Shown: one piece after another, positions 1 to 8,166 of the stretch
How the letters are laid out: each line of letters opens with the position of its first letter
Numbering within the stretch: the stretch's first letter is position 1
NCBI GenBank assembly: GCA_031280855.1
Contig: JAITGH010000205.1
Span: 1 to 14,457, forward strand
Direction of reading: 5' to 3'
Source: Oscillospiraceae bacterium
Lineage (GTDB): Bacteria; Bacillota; Clostridia; Oscillospirales; Oscillospiraceae
DNA length: 14,457 nt
Notes under the pieces: model-generated
The model's input: the letters and a program-made list of their open reading frames with translations, nothing else
The model's database searches: none
Told to the model about the DNA's origin: nothing
Position numbers and translations under genes: made by a program

Positions 1-313
1 GATAACGCAAGCGGTCGCCGACGACGCGCTGAATCGCCTGGAGATCGACGCAGTCGGGCTGGACAACATCGACCGCCGCCTGCTGGAGAGCATCATCCGC
101 AACTACGGCGGAGGTCCCGTCGGGCTGGAGACTCTCGCCGCGACTGTTAACGAGGAATCCGTGACGATCGAGGACGTGTACGAGCCGTACCTGATGCAAC
201 AGGGCTTCCTGACGCGCACTCCGCGAGGGCGCTGCGCGACGCGGCTTGCGTATTCGCACCTCGGGCTGGACTTCACACCGGACTCCGCACAATTTACTAT
301 GGAGGGACTATAA
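1..313 (+). CDS. ruvB: RuvB Holliday junction DNA helicase, C-terminal part (5' truncated by window edge)
   Basis: The frame starting at base 2 is open for 103 codons to TAA at 311-313. The translation matches the last third of RuvB: the stretch [19 protein letters not shown] followed by [10 protein letters not shown], then [17 protein letters not shown] and the terminal AYSHLGL. This is the winged-helix DNA-binding domain, in which the arginine of the PRGR turn contacts DNA. RuvB is the hexameric AAA+ motor that drives branch migration of Holliday junctions with RuvA. The AAA+ core lies outside the window. The last codons of the gene contain the ribosome binding site of glmM, whose start codon lies one base past the ruvB stop, so the two genes are probably translated from one transcript. 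The family assignment is firm. Confidence 0.95.
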   Translation, partial: ITQAVADDALNRLEIDAVGLDNIDRRLLESIIRNYGGGPVGLETLAATVNEESVTIEDVYEPYLMQQGFLTRTPRGRCATRLAYSHLGLDFTPDSAQFTMEGL

Positions 314-314
314 C

Positions 315-1718
315 ATGGGAAAGCTATTCGGAACGGACGGGATACGCGGGACTGCAAACAAGAGCCTGACGGGCGAGCTTGCGTACCGCGTCGGAGTCGC
401 AGTCGCAAGCGTGCTGACGCACGACTTGGAGCACGGGCGCGCCAGAGTGCTGATCGGGAAAGACACGCGGTTAAGCGGCTATATGCTCGGTCACGCGCTT
501 GCGGCGGGTCTATGCGCGGGCGGGTGCGATGTAACGATGCTGGGCGTCGCTCCAACGCCTGCCGTCGCGTATTTGACCGTGTACAACGGGTTTGACGCGG
601 GGATCGTCATCTCCGCCTCCCACAACGCATACGAGGACAACGGGATCAAGATCTTCAACTCGAAGGGCTTCAAACTCTCCGACGAGCTGGAGGCGGACAT
701 CGAGCGCGTCGCGCTGTCATACAACCTCCCGCTGGCCGACGGCGCGGAGATCGGTAAAATGTACTCGGAACATGAGCGCAGCCTGACGGAGTACATCGAG
801 CATCTGCGCACGTTCGCAGAGCCGCAGCGCCGCCGTCTGCGTATCGCCGTCGATTGCGCTAACGGAGCCGCGTACAAGACTGCCGAGACCGTGTTCTCAC
901 CTCTCGCGTCGAAGCTGTACGTCGTGCATGACCGCCCGAACGGATTCAACATCAACGAGCAATGCGGCTCCACCGCGCCGGAGTCGCTAATGCGCGAGGT
1001 GCTCGCCCAGCGCTGCGACATCGGGTTCGCATTCGACGGCGACGCCGATCGCTGCATCGTGGTCGACGAGCGCGGTCAGATCATCGACGGCGATAAGATC
1101 ATGGCGATCATCGCGGAGCACATGCAATCGCACGGTACGCTCGCCCGCGATACGATCGTCGCCACTACATACAGTAACCTCGGACTTAGCGAATACGCGG
1201 CGGAGCGCGGTATGCGCGTGCTGCAAGCCTCGACAGGCGATCGGAACGTGCTGGAGCTAATGCAGAAAGAAGGCGCGAACTTCGGCGGCGAGCAATCCGG
1301 GCACTTGATCTTCCTTGACGACGCGACGACCGGCGACGGACAGCTTGCGGCGCTGAAGTTCCTTGCGGCCGTCGCGGCGTCCGGTAAGACCGCGTCCGCG
1401 CTCGCCGATAAGATCGCAATGTACCCGCAAGAGCTGGTAAACGTACCGCTGGATGCGGAGGTCAACGCGGAGACGCTGATGTACTCCGCGCCCGTAGTCG
1501 ACGCAATCGACGCGGCGGAGCGTGAGCTTGGATTCCGCGGGCGAGTGCTCGTCCGGCCGTCCGGCACCGAGCGTAAGCTGCGTATCATGGTTGAGGCGCC
1601 CACATCGGAACAAGCCGTGCGCCTAAGCTCCGAAATCGCTCGCGCCGTCGAATCCGCAATCTCCAAATCAACGGGCAATAGTGACAGTAGTACAGTCCTG
1701 CAGCTACCCGCGCATTGA
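315..1718 (+). CDS. glmM: Phosphoglucosamine mutase
   Basis: GlmM interconverts glucosamine-6-phosphate and glucosamine-1-phosphate in the cytoplasm, the step before UDP-GlcNAc synthesis for the cell wall. The protein has 467 residues, slightly longer than the usual 445-450 because of a polar C-terminal tail (about 450-467). All hallmarks are present: N-terminal GKLFGTDGIRG, the phosphoserine loop ISASHN with Ser102, the Mg-binding DGDADR at 241-246, the sugar-binding GGEQSGH at 324-330 and the phosphate-binding RPSGTE at 414-419. The start at 315 is chosen over the upstream in-frame ATG at 246 because the family begins with MGKLFGTDG and GGAGGG lies at 301-306. In many Bacillota glmM follows cdaA and ybbR; here its neighbour is ruvB, with a one-base gap. 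Confidence 0.97.
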   Translation: MGKLFGTDGIRGTANKSLTGELAYRVGVAVASVLTHDLEHGRARVLIGKDTRLSGYMLGHALAAGLCAGGCDVTMLGVAPTPAVAYLTVYNGFDAGIVISASHNAYEDNGIKIFNSKGFKLSDELEADIERVALSYNLPLADGAEIGKMYSEHERSLTEYIEHLRTFAEPQRRRLRIAVDCANGAAYKTAETVFSPLASKLYVVHDRPNGFNINEQCGSTAPESLMREVLAQRCDIGFAFDGDADRCIVVDERGQIIDGDKIMAIIAEHMQSHGTLARDTIVATTYSNLGLSEYAAERGMRVLQASTGDRNVLELMQKEGANFGGEQSGHLIFLDDATTGDGQLAALKFLAAVAASGKTASALADKIAMYPQELVNVPLDAEVNAETLMYSAPVVDAIDAAERELGFRGRVLVRPSGTERKLRIMVEAPTSEQAVRLSSEIARAVESAISKSTGNSDSSTVLQLPAH

Positions 1719-1735
1719 GACCGAGTAGTCCGGAA

Positions 1736-1797
1736 TCAGGCGTAAGGACGCAGGGGGACGCCTACGCATAACTTGCGCCTCTCGCCTGAAAAGTTTT
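1736..1797 (+). terminator. Probable stem-loop terminator after glmM
   Basis: TCAGGCG at 1736-1742 pairs with CGCCTGA at 1783-1789, followed by AAAAGTTTT. Inside it lie competing partners: GGCGTAAG (1739-1746) with CTTGCGCC (1772-1779, one G-U), and AGGCGT with ACGCCT (1758-1763). The T run is short, so it is a weak intrinsic terminator at best. Its place between the glmM stop and a new promoter supports a boundary role. Confidence 0.5.
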
Positions 1798-1800
1798 ATG

Positions 1801-1829
1801 TTGCTATTCCCCGGGAAATGTGGTATACT
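1801..1829 (+). promoter_or_regulatory. Promoter of the molybdoenzyme-ATPase-proA-malic enzyme operon
   Basis: The -35 box is TTGCTA (1801-1806), the spacer is exactly 17 bp, and the -10 box is TATACT (1824-1829), preceded by TGTGG, which supplies an extended -10 TGn. Transcription would start near 1836, giving a leader of about 73 nt. The leader ends with the ribosome binding site GGGAGG at 1893-1898, 10 nt before the ATG at 1909. No recognisable riboswitch was seen in the leader. Confidence 0.75.
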
Positions 1830-1908
1830 AATGAGTAGTAATAGCGGATGATTTGCGCCGCCGCTTACGACAGCGTATAGAGATATAACTCAGGGAGGTC
1901 GGTAAGAT

Positions 1909-4203
1909 ATGGCTCACGAATACGACAGAATCGAGCGCACGACCGTATGGTCGCCCGGCGCGGGCTGTCACGGCGGTTGCGGAGTGCTGGCGTATATGAA
2001 CGGCGACAAGCTTGTCAAGATCGAGGGCGATCCGTGCCACCCGTGGAATCAGGGGCGCACGTGCTCACGCTTGCTCGCCTATACGCGGTTCCTCTACCAC
2101 AAGGATCGGATCCTGTACCCGCTGAAACGCGTGGGGGAGCGCGGCTCCGGCAAGTTCGAGCGCATCAGTTGGGAAGAAGCGCTCGACACCGTCGAGACGA
2201 AGTTCAAAGCGATTCGCGACGAGTACGGCGCGGAAAGCGTCATCTTCGTTCAAGGCACCGGGCGCGACATCAACGCGCCGCTGACGTTCCTGACTTACGC
2301 ATACGGCAGCCCGAATCTCAGCCAGCTCGGGCTTAGCGGTCAAAGCTGCTACACTCCGCGCATCACGGGTTCGTGCATGGTCGACGGAACGCTTACCGTC
2401 GCGGATTGCAGCCAGTTCTTTGAGAAGCGGTACGATGATCCGCGTTGGCAGTGCCCGAAGTACATCGTCGTCTGGGCGACGAATCCGGGCACCGGCTGCC
2501 CGGACGGATTCCAGGGTCACTGGGTCGTCGACTGCATGAAGCGCGGCTCCAAGCTTATCGTAATCGACCCGCGGGCGACGTGGTTCTCCAGCCGTGCGGA
2601 GCACTTCTTGCAGTGCCGGCCGGGTACGGACGGCGCGATCGCGCTCGGCATGATCAACCTGATCATAGAAAACGAGTGGTACGATAAGGAATTCGTCGAG
2701 AAGTGGACGATGGGTCTGGACAAACTTGCCGAGCGTGCGCGTGAGTACACGCCGGAACGCGTGGAGCGGCTTACGTGGGTGCCGCGAGAGGTACTGTACG
2801 AGGCGACTCGAGCGTACGCGCTGAATCGCCCGAGCGCGATCCATTGGGGTATGCCGATCGACATGAACCCGGAGGCGACGACGGCGGCTCAAGCGATTGC
2901 AATGCTGTGGTGCCTTACGGGTAACTTCGACGTGCCCGGCGGAAACGTCGCGGCTCGAGGCGCGTTCGGAATCGCCATGTGGCCGATCAATCAGGCGCAG
3001 GTGCTCGGCGAGTACGGTGAGGAGTTCCTCAAGAAAGTTAACGAGAAACGCATCGGCGCGAGAGAGTTCCCCTATATCGCGAACACGCGGCTCTATATCC
3101 AGCCGGATCTGGCGGTTGAGCAAATGCTTACGGGCGATCCGTACCCGATCAAGGGCATGTGGATCCAAACGTCGAACCTGCTGGGCGGTAATGCCGCCGA
3201 CCTTAACAAGCACCATAAGGCGCTGATGAACGTGCCATTCAACGTCGTCGTGGATTTGTTCCACAATCCGACGACTATGGCGATCGCCGACTTGATCCTG
3301 CCCGCCGCGTGCTTTACGGAACGCAACACGATTCGAGTCTGGCATACGCCCGCACAAACCGTGCGCAAACTTCACGAGCCACTCGGCGAAGCGCGTAACG
3401 ACTGGGACATCAACTTCGAGCTCGCACTTCGGTTCAACCCCGCGCTCCGTGAGAAGTACGGCAAGGTGGAGGACTTCTTCGACGCGAAGCTTAAGCCGTC
3501 GGGCTACACGTTCGAACAGCTTATCGCTCGCGGCGGCTGGGTGTTCGAGGAAGACGGGGTAAGCGTGCCGTACCGCAGGCATGAGCGCGGGTTGTTGCGC
3601 GCCGACGGTCAGCCGGGTTTCCAGACTCCAAGCGGCAAGGTGGAGTTCTACAGCCTCAACCACGAGGCGTGGGGGCTCGACCCTCTGCCGTGGTATCGCG
3701 AGCCGCCGGAAAGCGAGAACGTCACGCCGGAGCTTATGAAGAAGTACCCGCTGGTTATGGTCACCGGGCGGCGCAGTCCGGTCTACTTCCACGCGGAGCA
3801 CCGTAATATCGACTGGCTGCGGGAGGTCGACCCGTTCCCGCTGGTAGAGGTCAACCCGAACGTTGCCAAGCGGCTCAACCTCGATGATGGCGAGTGGTGC
3901 TGGATCGAGAACGATCGCGGGCGCGTTACTCGAAAAGTCAAGTACAATATCAGCATGAACGAGAAGTGCGTAAGCGTGCCGCATGGTTGGTGGCCTCCGG
4001 AGGAGGAGGGTAAGGCTCCGCACTACTACGGCGCGTGGAAGTACAACTGCAACAAGTTGGTGCTGTCGCAAGTCGGCAGTTCGAGCGGCTACGGCGGAGG
4101 CGCGTACAAAACCGTACCCGTCCGCTTGCGCAAGATGGAACCCGGCGAGACGTACGACGGTCCCGAGATCGGCATAACTGAGCGTTCGGAGGTTACCGCA
4201 TGA
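1909..4203 (+). CDS. Molybdopterin-dependent oxidoreductase, catalytic subunit (DMSO reductase superfamily; acetylene hydratase/catechol dehydroxylase-like)
   Basis: This 764-residue protein has the layout of DMSO-reductase-superfamily Mo/W-bisPGD enzymes: an N-terminal cluster region (about 13-60), the cofactor-binding middle domains (for example WGMPIDMNPEATTAAQAI from 313 and LTGNFDVPGGN) and a C-terminal molydopterin-binding domain (about 610-750, with YPLVMVTGRRSP and VEVNPNVAKRLNL). Three cysteines, C20-x3-C24-x27-C52, sit where four usually hold a [4Fe-4S] cluster; the first position is Gly17. Cys147 in GQSCYTPR is the likely Mo/W ligand. There is no Tat or Sec signal, so it should be cytoplasmic. 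It overlaps the small Fe-S gene by ATGA, pointing to a two-subunit enzyme. The substrate cannot be read from the sequence. The sub-family comparison is from memory; acetylene hydratase, catechol dehydroxylases and transhydroxylase are the groups to compare. Confidence 0.88.
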   Translation: MAHEYDRIERTTVWSPGAGCHGGCGVLAYMNGDKLVKIEGDPCHPWNQGRTCSRLLAYTRFLYHKDRILYPLKRVGERGSGKFERISWEEALDTVETKFKAIRDEYGAESVIFVQGTGRDINAPLTFLTYAYGSPNLSQLGLSGQSCYTPRITGSCMVDGTLTVADCSQFFEKRYDDPRWQCPKYIVVWATNPGTGCPDGFQGHWVVDCMKRGSKLIVIDPRATWFSSRAEHFLQCRPGTDGAIALGMINLIIENEWYDKEFVEKWTMGLDKLAERAREYTPERVERLTWVPREVLYEATRAYALNRPSAIHWGMPIDMNPEATTAAQAIAMLWCLTGNFDVPGGNVAARGAFGIAMWPINQAQVLGEYGEEFLKKVNEKRIGAREFPYIANTRLYIQPDLAVEQMLTGDPYPIKGMWIQTSNLLGGNAADLNKHHKALMNVPFNVVVDLFHNPTTMAIADLILPAACFTERNTIRVWHTPAQTVRKLHEPLGEARNDWDINFELALRFNPALREKYGKVEDFFDAKLKPSGYTFEQLIARGGWVFEEDGVSVPYRRHERGLLRADGQPGFQTPSGKVEFYSLNHEAWGLDPLPWYREPPESENVTPELMKKYPLVMVTGRRSPVYFHAEHRNIDWLREVDPFPLVEVNPNVAKRLNLDDGEWCWIENDRGRVTRKVKYNISMNEKCVSVPHGWWPPEEEGKAPHYYGAWKYNCNKLVLSQVGSSSGYGGGAYKTVPVRLRKMEPGETYDGPEIGITERSEVTA

Positions 4204-4535
4204 AACAGGGGCTTGCAATCGATATCGAGTACTGCACGGGTTGTAACAGCTGCAACATCGCGTGTAAGCAGGAGCACGGATTTGACGCGGGCGAGTTCGG
4301 AATCAAGGTAACGGAGCTGATCTATCCGGGGATTGACGGGCGCGTTCAAATCGACTTCGTACCGTTTCCGACAACGCTGTGCGATTTGTGCGTACGGCGC
4401 AGAACCTCCGGTGAGGACGATGTTCCCGCGTGCGTGCATAACTGTCAGGCGAAGTGTATAGAGTTCGGCGATTTGGATAGGATTACTAAGGCGGCGCAGA
4501 GAATGAAACGGCCATTGCTGATAGTAAAAGGGTAG
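4200..4535 (+). CDS. Small 2x[4Fe-4S] ferredoxin-like subunit of the molybdoenzyme
   Basis: The gene encodes 111 residues. The first motif is C12-x2-C15-x2-C18-x3-C22, and the second is C61-x2-C64-x13-C78-x3-C82, with an additional Cys86. In electron-transfer subunits of the DmsB/HybA type the cysteines cross-pair to hold cubane clusters. The eight core cysteines here fit two clusters, whereas DmsB/FdnH-like subunits are about 200 residues and carry four. The start codon overlaps the upstream stop (ATGA at 4200-4203) and GGAGGT lies at 4188-4193, so translation is coupled to the catalytic subunit. The protein has no signal peptide or membrane anchor and probably passes electrons between a soluble donor and the molybdenum subunit. 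The last residues (LLIVKG) are not obviously truncated. Confidence 0.88.
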   Translation: MKQGLAIDIEYCTGCNSCNIACKQEHGFDAGEFGIKVTELIYPGIDGRVQIDFVPFPTTLCDLCVRRRTSGEDDVPACVHNCQAKCIEFGDLDRITKAAQRMKRPLLIVKG

Positions 4536-4547
4536 GAGATCCGACGT

Positions 4548-6923
4548 ATGCCAAATAACGCAATAGCGGAGATAGAGAACGACGCTGCCGTGCGCGGGTT
4601 AAGCTCGTCACAGGTTGCGGAGCGCGTTGCGGCGGGGCTGTCGAACGTTCCGGTGGAGACTCCGACGAAAACGGTCGGACAAATTATCGCGGGCAATGTG
4701 TGCACGTACTTCAACCTCGTGTTCGCGTTGCTCGCGCTTAGCGTTGTACTAGTCGGGCAATGGCAGCAACTTATGTTCATGCCGGTCGTGTTCATAAACG
4801 CCGGTATCGGAATCTTCCAAGAGCTTCGCGCAAAGCGCACGCTGGATAAGCTGACACTGCTTAGCGCACCTCGAGCGAGCGCGATTCGCGACGGTATGGA
4901 GATTGAGGTCGCCGTAAGCGATCTTGTACTCGGCGACGTAGTAGTACTGCGCGGAGGACGTCAAATCTGCGCGGACGCGATTGTGCTTGACGGCGAAGTG
5001 CTGGTGAACGAGAGCCTGATCACCGGCGAACCTGACGAGATCCTGAAAAGCGCGGGCGCGGAGCTTCTGTCCGGCTCTTACGTCGTCTCCGGAGAGTGTC
5101 ACGCACGGTTGGAGCGCGTCGGCGCGGACAGCTTCGCCTCACGCCTGACGCTCGAGGTTAAGGCGTCGCGCAAGCCCGTGCGGTCGGAGATGATGCGCTC
5201 TCTGTCACGGCTTGTACTGGTAATCGGGATTCTGCTTGTGCCGATTGGCGCGGGCATGTTCTATAACCAGTACGTGAATCTCGGGATGGAACTGGTGGAG
5301 ACGGTGTCGCACACGGTCGCTGCGCTTGTCGGGATGATCCCGGAGGGACTGTACCTGCTGACCAGTATCGCGCTGGCGATGAGCGTTATCCGACTTGCGA
5401 AGAAGAAGACGCTGGTACACGAACTGGGCTGTATCGAGACGCTTGCGCGGGTCAACATGCTGTGCGTCGATAAGACGGGCACGATCACGGAGCCGGAGAT
5501 GCAGGTCGAGGCAATCATCCCGCTTGAGGACGAGGGTCTGCGGCTCAGCGAGGATCGCATTGCGGACATCCTGCGCGATCACTGCTTTAACCTGGGCGAT
5601 GAGAACGAGACGATGAAAGCGATCCGGAAGCACGTGACGCTTCAGATGTCGCGCTGCAGCCGCGCAACGCATACTCTGCCGTTTAACTCGAAGAACAAGT
5701 TCTCCGCCGCGCTGTACGAGGACGGCTCGTGCTACTTGCTTGGCGCGCCGGAGTTCATCGTGCGCGGCCGCTATAATCCCGCCGGAGAGTACGCGGAGCA
5801 AGGACTGCGAGTCCTCATGCTTGCCGTCGCGGCGGATATGCGCACTCTTGACGAGGTTACCCCGATCGCGCTGGTGACTCTATCGAACAAGTTACGCCCT
5901 CACGCTGCGGAGACGTTCAAGTACTTCGCGGAGCAGGGCGTCGCGATCAAGGTGATCTCCGGCGACAATCCGGAGACGGTCAGCTGCATTGCTCGTAAAG
6001 CGGGCATCGAGGGCGCGGAGAAGTGGGTCGACGCGTCGGAACTTACCACCGCGGACGAGCTTACCGCCGCCGCGACCGAATACAACGTCTTCGGACGCGT
6101 CACGCCTCAACAGAAGCGGGAGCTGATCCTCGCGCTTAAGGCGGCGGGTAACACCGTCGCGATGACGGGCGACGGCGTGAACGACGTGCTCGCGCTTAAA
6201 GTCGCGGATTGCAGCGTCGCGATGGCGAGCGGAAGCGAGGTAGCGGCTCAAATCTCGCATCTCGTATTGCTTAACAACGATTTTGCGTCGATGCCGGGAA
6301 TCGTGGCGGAGGGTCGGCGCGTAATCAACAACATCGGGCGAAGCGCGGCGCTGTTCCTCGTGAAGAACATCTTCTCATTCGTGTTCGCGTTACTGACGAT
6401 GATCGCGGGGATCGCGTACCCGGTGCTGCCGAATCAGCTGAGCCTCGTAAGTATGCTTACGATTGGCGTACCGTCGTTTATACTCGCGCTGGAACCGAAC
6501 GTGAGCATCGTCAAGGGTCACTTCCTGCGCGGAGTGCTGTTCCGCGCTACTCCGGGCGCGATTACGAACATACTGCTGACGCTCGCGGTCGTGCTGTACG
6601 CGGGGATGTTCAAAGAGTTCGAGAATAGCTCGACGGTATGCGCGATCCTGCTTGCGGTAACGGGTCTTGCGGTAATCTTCCGCGTATGCCGTCCGTTCAC
6701 GCTGTTGCGGAAGCTATTGTGCATTGGAGTCGCGGGCTTGCTGCTGACGGCGGTGCTGTTGTTCTCGCCGCTATTCTCGCTGGAGCTAATCACCGGCGCG
6801 GACACGCTGATACTGTGCACGCTGGGACTGCTTAGCTATCCGCTGATTGTAGCGATAACGCGGGTTATGGACAAACTATTGCATATCTATGATAAGGGGA
6901 TTCACATATGGTTCCACAAATGA
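4548..6923 (+). CDS. P-type cation-transporting ATPase (P2-like, CtpE/Exp7-type)
   Basis: The protein has 791 residues. It has the actuator motif TGE at 159-161 (followed by Pro162 rather than Ser), the membrane motif MIPEGL at 263-268, the phosphorylation motif DKTGT with Asp308, an N-domain GAPE motif, and the hinge TGDGVND at 540-546. Hydrophobic pairs lie near 45-90, 220-280 and in the C-terminal part from about 600 to 780. It has no CPC motif and no N-terminal metal-binding domain, so it is not a copper or zinc pump. The PEGL motif places it with CtpE/Exp7-type ATPases, for which calcium transport is described in mycobacteria; the ion here is inferred. AGGAGAT at 4534-4540 precedes the ATG by 7 nt, and the gene starts 12 nt after the Fe-S gene. 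Its end overlaps proA by 16 nt. Confidence 0.9.
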   Translation: MPNNAIAEIENDAAVRGLSSSQVAERVAAGLSNVPVETPTKTVGQIIAGNVCTYFNLVFALLALSVVLVGQWQQLMFMPVVFINAGIGIFQELRAKRTLDKLTLLSAPRASAIRDGMEIEVAVSDLVLGDVVVLRGGRQICADAIVLDGEVLVNESLITGEPDEILKSAGAELLSGSYVVSGECHARLERVGADSFASRLTLEVKASRKPVRSEMMRSLSRLVLVIGILLVPIGAGMFYNQYVNLGMELVETVSHTVAALVGMIPEGLYLLTSIALAMSVIRLAKKKTLVHELGCIETLARVNMLCVDKTGTITEPEMQVEAIIPLEDEGLRLSEDRIADILRDHCFNLGDENETMKAIRKHVTLQMSRCSRATHTLPFNSKNKFSAALYEDGSCYLLGAPEFIVRGRYNPAGEYAEQGLRVLMLAVAADMRTLDEVTPIALVTLSNKLRPHAAETFKYFAEQGVAIKVISGDNPETVSCIARKAGIEGAEKWVDASELTTADELTAAATEYNVFGRVTPQQKRELILALKAAGNTVAMTGDGVNDVLALKVADCSVAMASGSEVAAQISHLVLLNNDFASMPGIVAEGRRVINNIGRSAALFLVKNIFSFVFALLTMIAGIAYPVLPNQLSLVSMLTIGVPSFILALEPNVSIVKGHFLRGVLFRATPGAITNILLTLAVVLYAGMFKEFENSSTVCAILLAVTGLAVIFRVCRPFTLLRKLLCIGVAGLLLTAVLLFSPLFSLELITGADTLILCTLGLLSYPLIVAITRVMDKLLHIYDKGIHIWFHK

Positions 6924-8155
6924 CGCAGATGGGCGAACGCGCACGGAACGCGGCGCGGCAGCTTGCGGCCGCATCCGCGCTAACGCGTGACCGCGCGGTA
7001 CGGCTTATCGCGGACGCGCTTACCGAGCGCGGCGAGGCATTGCTGGAGGCGAACGCTCGGGACATGGACGCCGCTCGGGCAAACGGTATGAGCGACGCGC
7101 TGCTTGATCGGCTGGAGCTTACCGCCGGACGATTGATCGCAATCGCGGACGGCGTAAGGCAAGTCGCGGCGCTGGATGATCCGCTCGGCGCCGGCGAGGT
7201 GAAAACTCGCCCGAACGGGCTTATCGTTATGCGGAAGTCGGTGCCGCTCGGCGTAGTCGCGTTCATCTATGAGGGTCGCCCGAACGTCACTGCGGACGCC
7301 GCCGCGCTATGCGTGAAGTCCGGCAACGCCGTCATTTTGCGCGGAAGCTCCGGCGCGATTAACTCTAACATCGCGATCGTAAGCGTAATCCGGGAGTGCC
7401 TGATTCAAGCGGGTTTGCCCGAAGATTGCGTGCAGCTGATTGAGGATACGACTCGCGAGTCCACGGAGACGCTCATGCGGATGACCGGGTACGTTGACGC
7501 GCTGATACCTCGAGGCGGCGCGGGCCTGATCCGTGCGGTCGTGGAGAACTCCAAGGTGCCGGTAATCGAGACTGGGATCGGGATCTGCCACTTGTACGTA
7601 GACTCCGCTGCGAACCTTGACAGCGCGGTCGAGATCTGCTACAACGCGAAGACCTCGCGCCCCAGCGTATGCAACGCGATCGAGCAGCTGATCGTGCACT
7701 CCGACGTCGCGGAGACGTTCCTGCCGATGGTGAAGCGACGCTTGGACGAGAAGCACGTGGAGCTTCGCGGCGACGCGGCGGTGCGAGCGATTCTGCCCGA
7801 CGCTCTGCCCGCGACGGAGGAGGACTACCGCACGGAGTTCCTCGACTACATACTCGCGGTCAAGTGCGTAAACAGCGTGGACGCGGCAATCGCGCACATC
7901 AACGCGACCGGTTCCGGACACAGCGAGGCGATCGTGACGCGGGACTACGGTAACGCTCAGCGATTCTTAAACGAGGTTGACGCGGCGGCGGTGTATGTGA
8001 ACGCGTCGACGCGGTTCACGGACGGGTTCGAGTTCGGGCTCGGCGCGGAGATCGGGATCAGCACTCAAAAACTGCACGCTCGCGGCCCGATGGGACTGCG
8101 GGAGCTTACCAGCTACAAATTCGTCGTCTATGGCGACGGTCACGTGCGGGAATAG
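6908..8155 (+). CDS. proA: Gamma-glutamyl phosphate reductase (glutamate-5-semialdehyde dehydrogenase)
   Basis: ProA reduces gamma-glutamyl phosphate with NADPH to glutamate-5-semialdehyde in proline synthesis. The 415-residue protein has the full family length. It shows the nucleotide-binding region VPLGVVAFIYEGRPNVTADA, the segment NAVILRGSS, the motif PRGGAGLI, and the catalytic cysteine in RPSVCNA (Cys255). The C-terminal stretch FGLGAEIGISTQKLHARGPMGL is typical. The start at 6908 is preferred because AAGGGGA (6894-6900) lies 7 nt upstream; an in-frame ATG at 6920, overlapping the ATPase stop as ATGA, is a possible alternative that would shorten it by four residues. The partner kinase gene proB is not in the window. 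The 16-nt overlap with the ATPase gene suggests coupled translation. Confidence 0.97.
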   Translation: MVPQMTQMGERARNAARQLAAASALTRDRAVRLIADALTERGEALLEANARDMDAARANGMSDALLDRLELTAGRLIAIADGVRQVAALDDPLGAGEVKTRPNGLIVMRKSVPLGVVAFIYEGRPNVTADAAALCVKSGNAVILRGSSGAINSNIAIVSVIRECLIQAGLPEDCVQLIEDTTRESTETLMRMTGYVDALIPRGGAGLIRAVVENSKVPVIETGIGICHLYVDSAANLDSAVEICYNAKTSRPSVCNAIEQLIVHSDVAETFLPMVKRRLDEKHVELRGDAAVRAILPDALPATEEDYRTEFLDYILAVKCVNSVDAAIAHINATGSGHSEAIVTRDYGNAQRFLNEVDAAAVYVNASTRFTDGFEFGLGAEIGISTQKLHARGPMGLRELTSYKFVVYGDGHVRE

Positions 8156-8166
8156 GAGGTGTAAGC

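Noticed and set aside
246..314. Upstream in-frame start extending GlmM by 23 residues
   Set aside because: GlmM proteins begin at MGKLFGTDG. The extension lies inside ruvB and lacks a ribosome binding site, while the ATG at 315 has one.
1836..1908. Moco riboswitch in the leader of the molybdoenzyme operon
   Set aside because: The leader after the promoter is only about 73 nt and shows no multi-stem architecture of that class. The structured stretch lies upstream of the transcription start.
2065..4218. A 717-codon open frame on the - strand, antisense to the molybdoenzyme gene
   Set aside because: It is the mirror of a strongly biased GC-rich coding frame. Its translation has no recognisable family, it is rich in Arg/His/Val runs, and the sense frame has clear motifs and ribosome binding sites.
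5205..5801. A 198-codon open frame on the - strand inside the P-type ATPase gene
   Set aside because: It is an antisense shadow of the ATPase reading frame with low-complexity Arg/Gln/His composition and no start signal.
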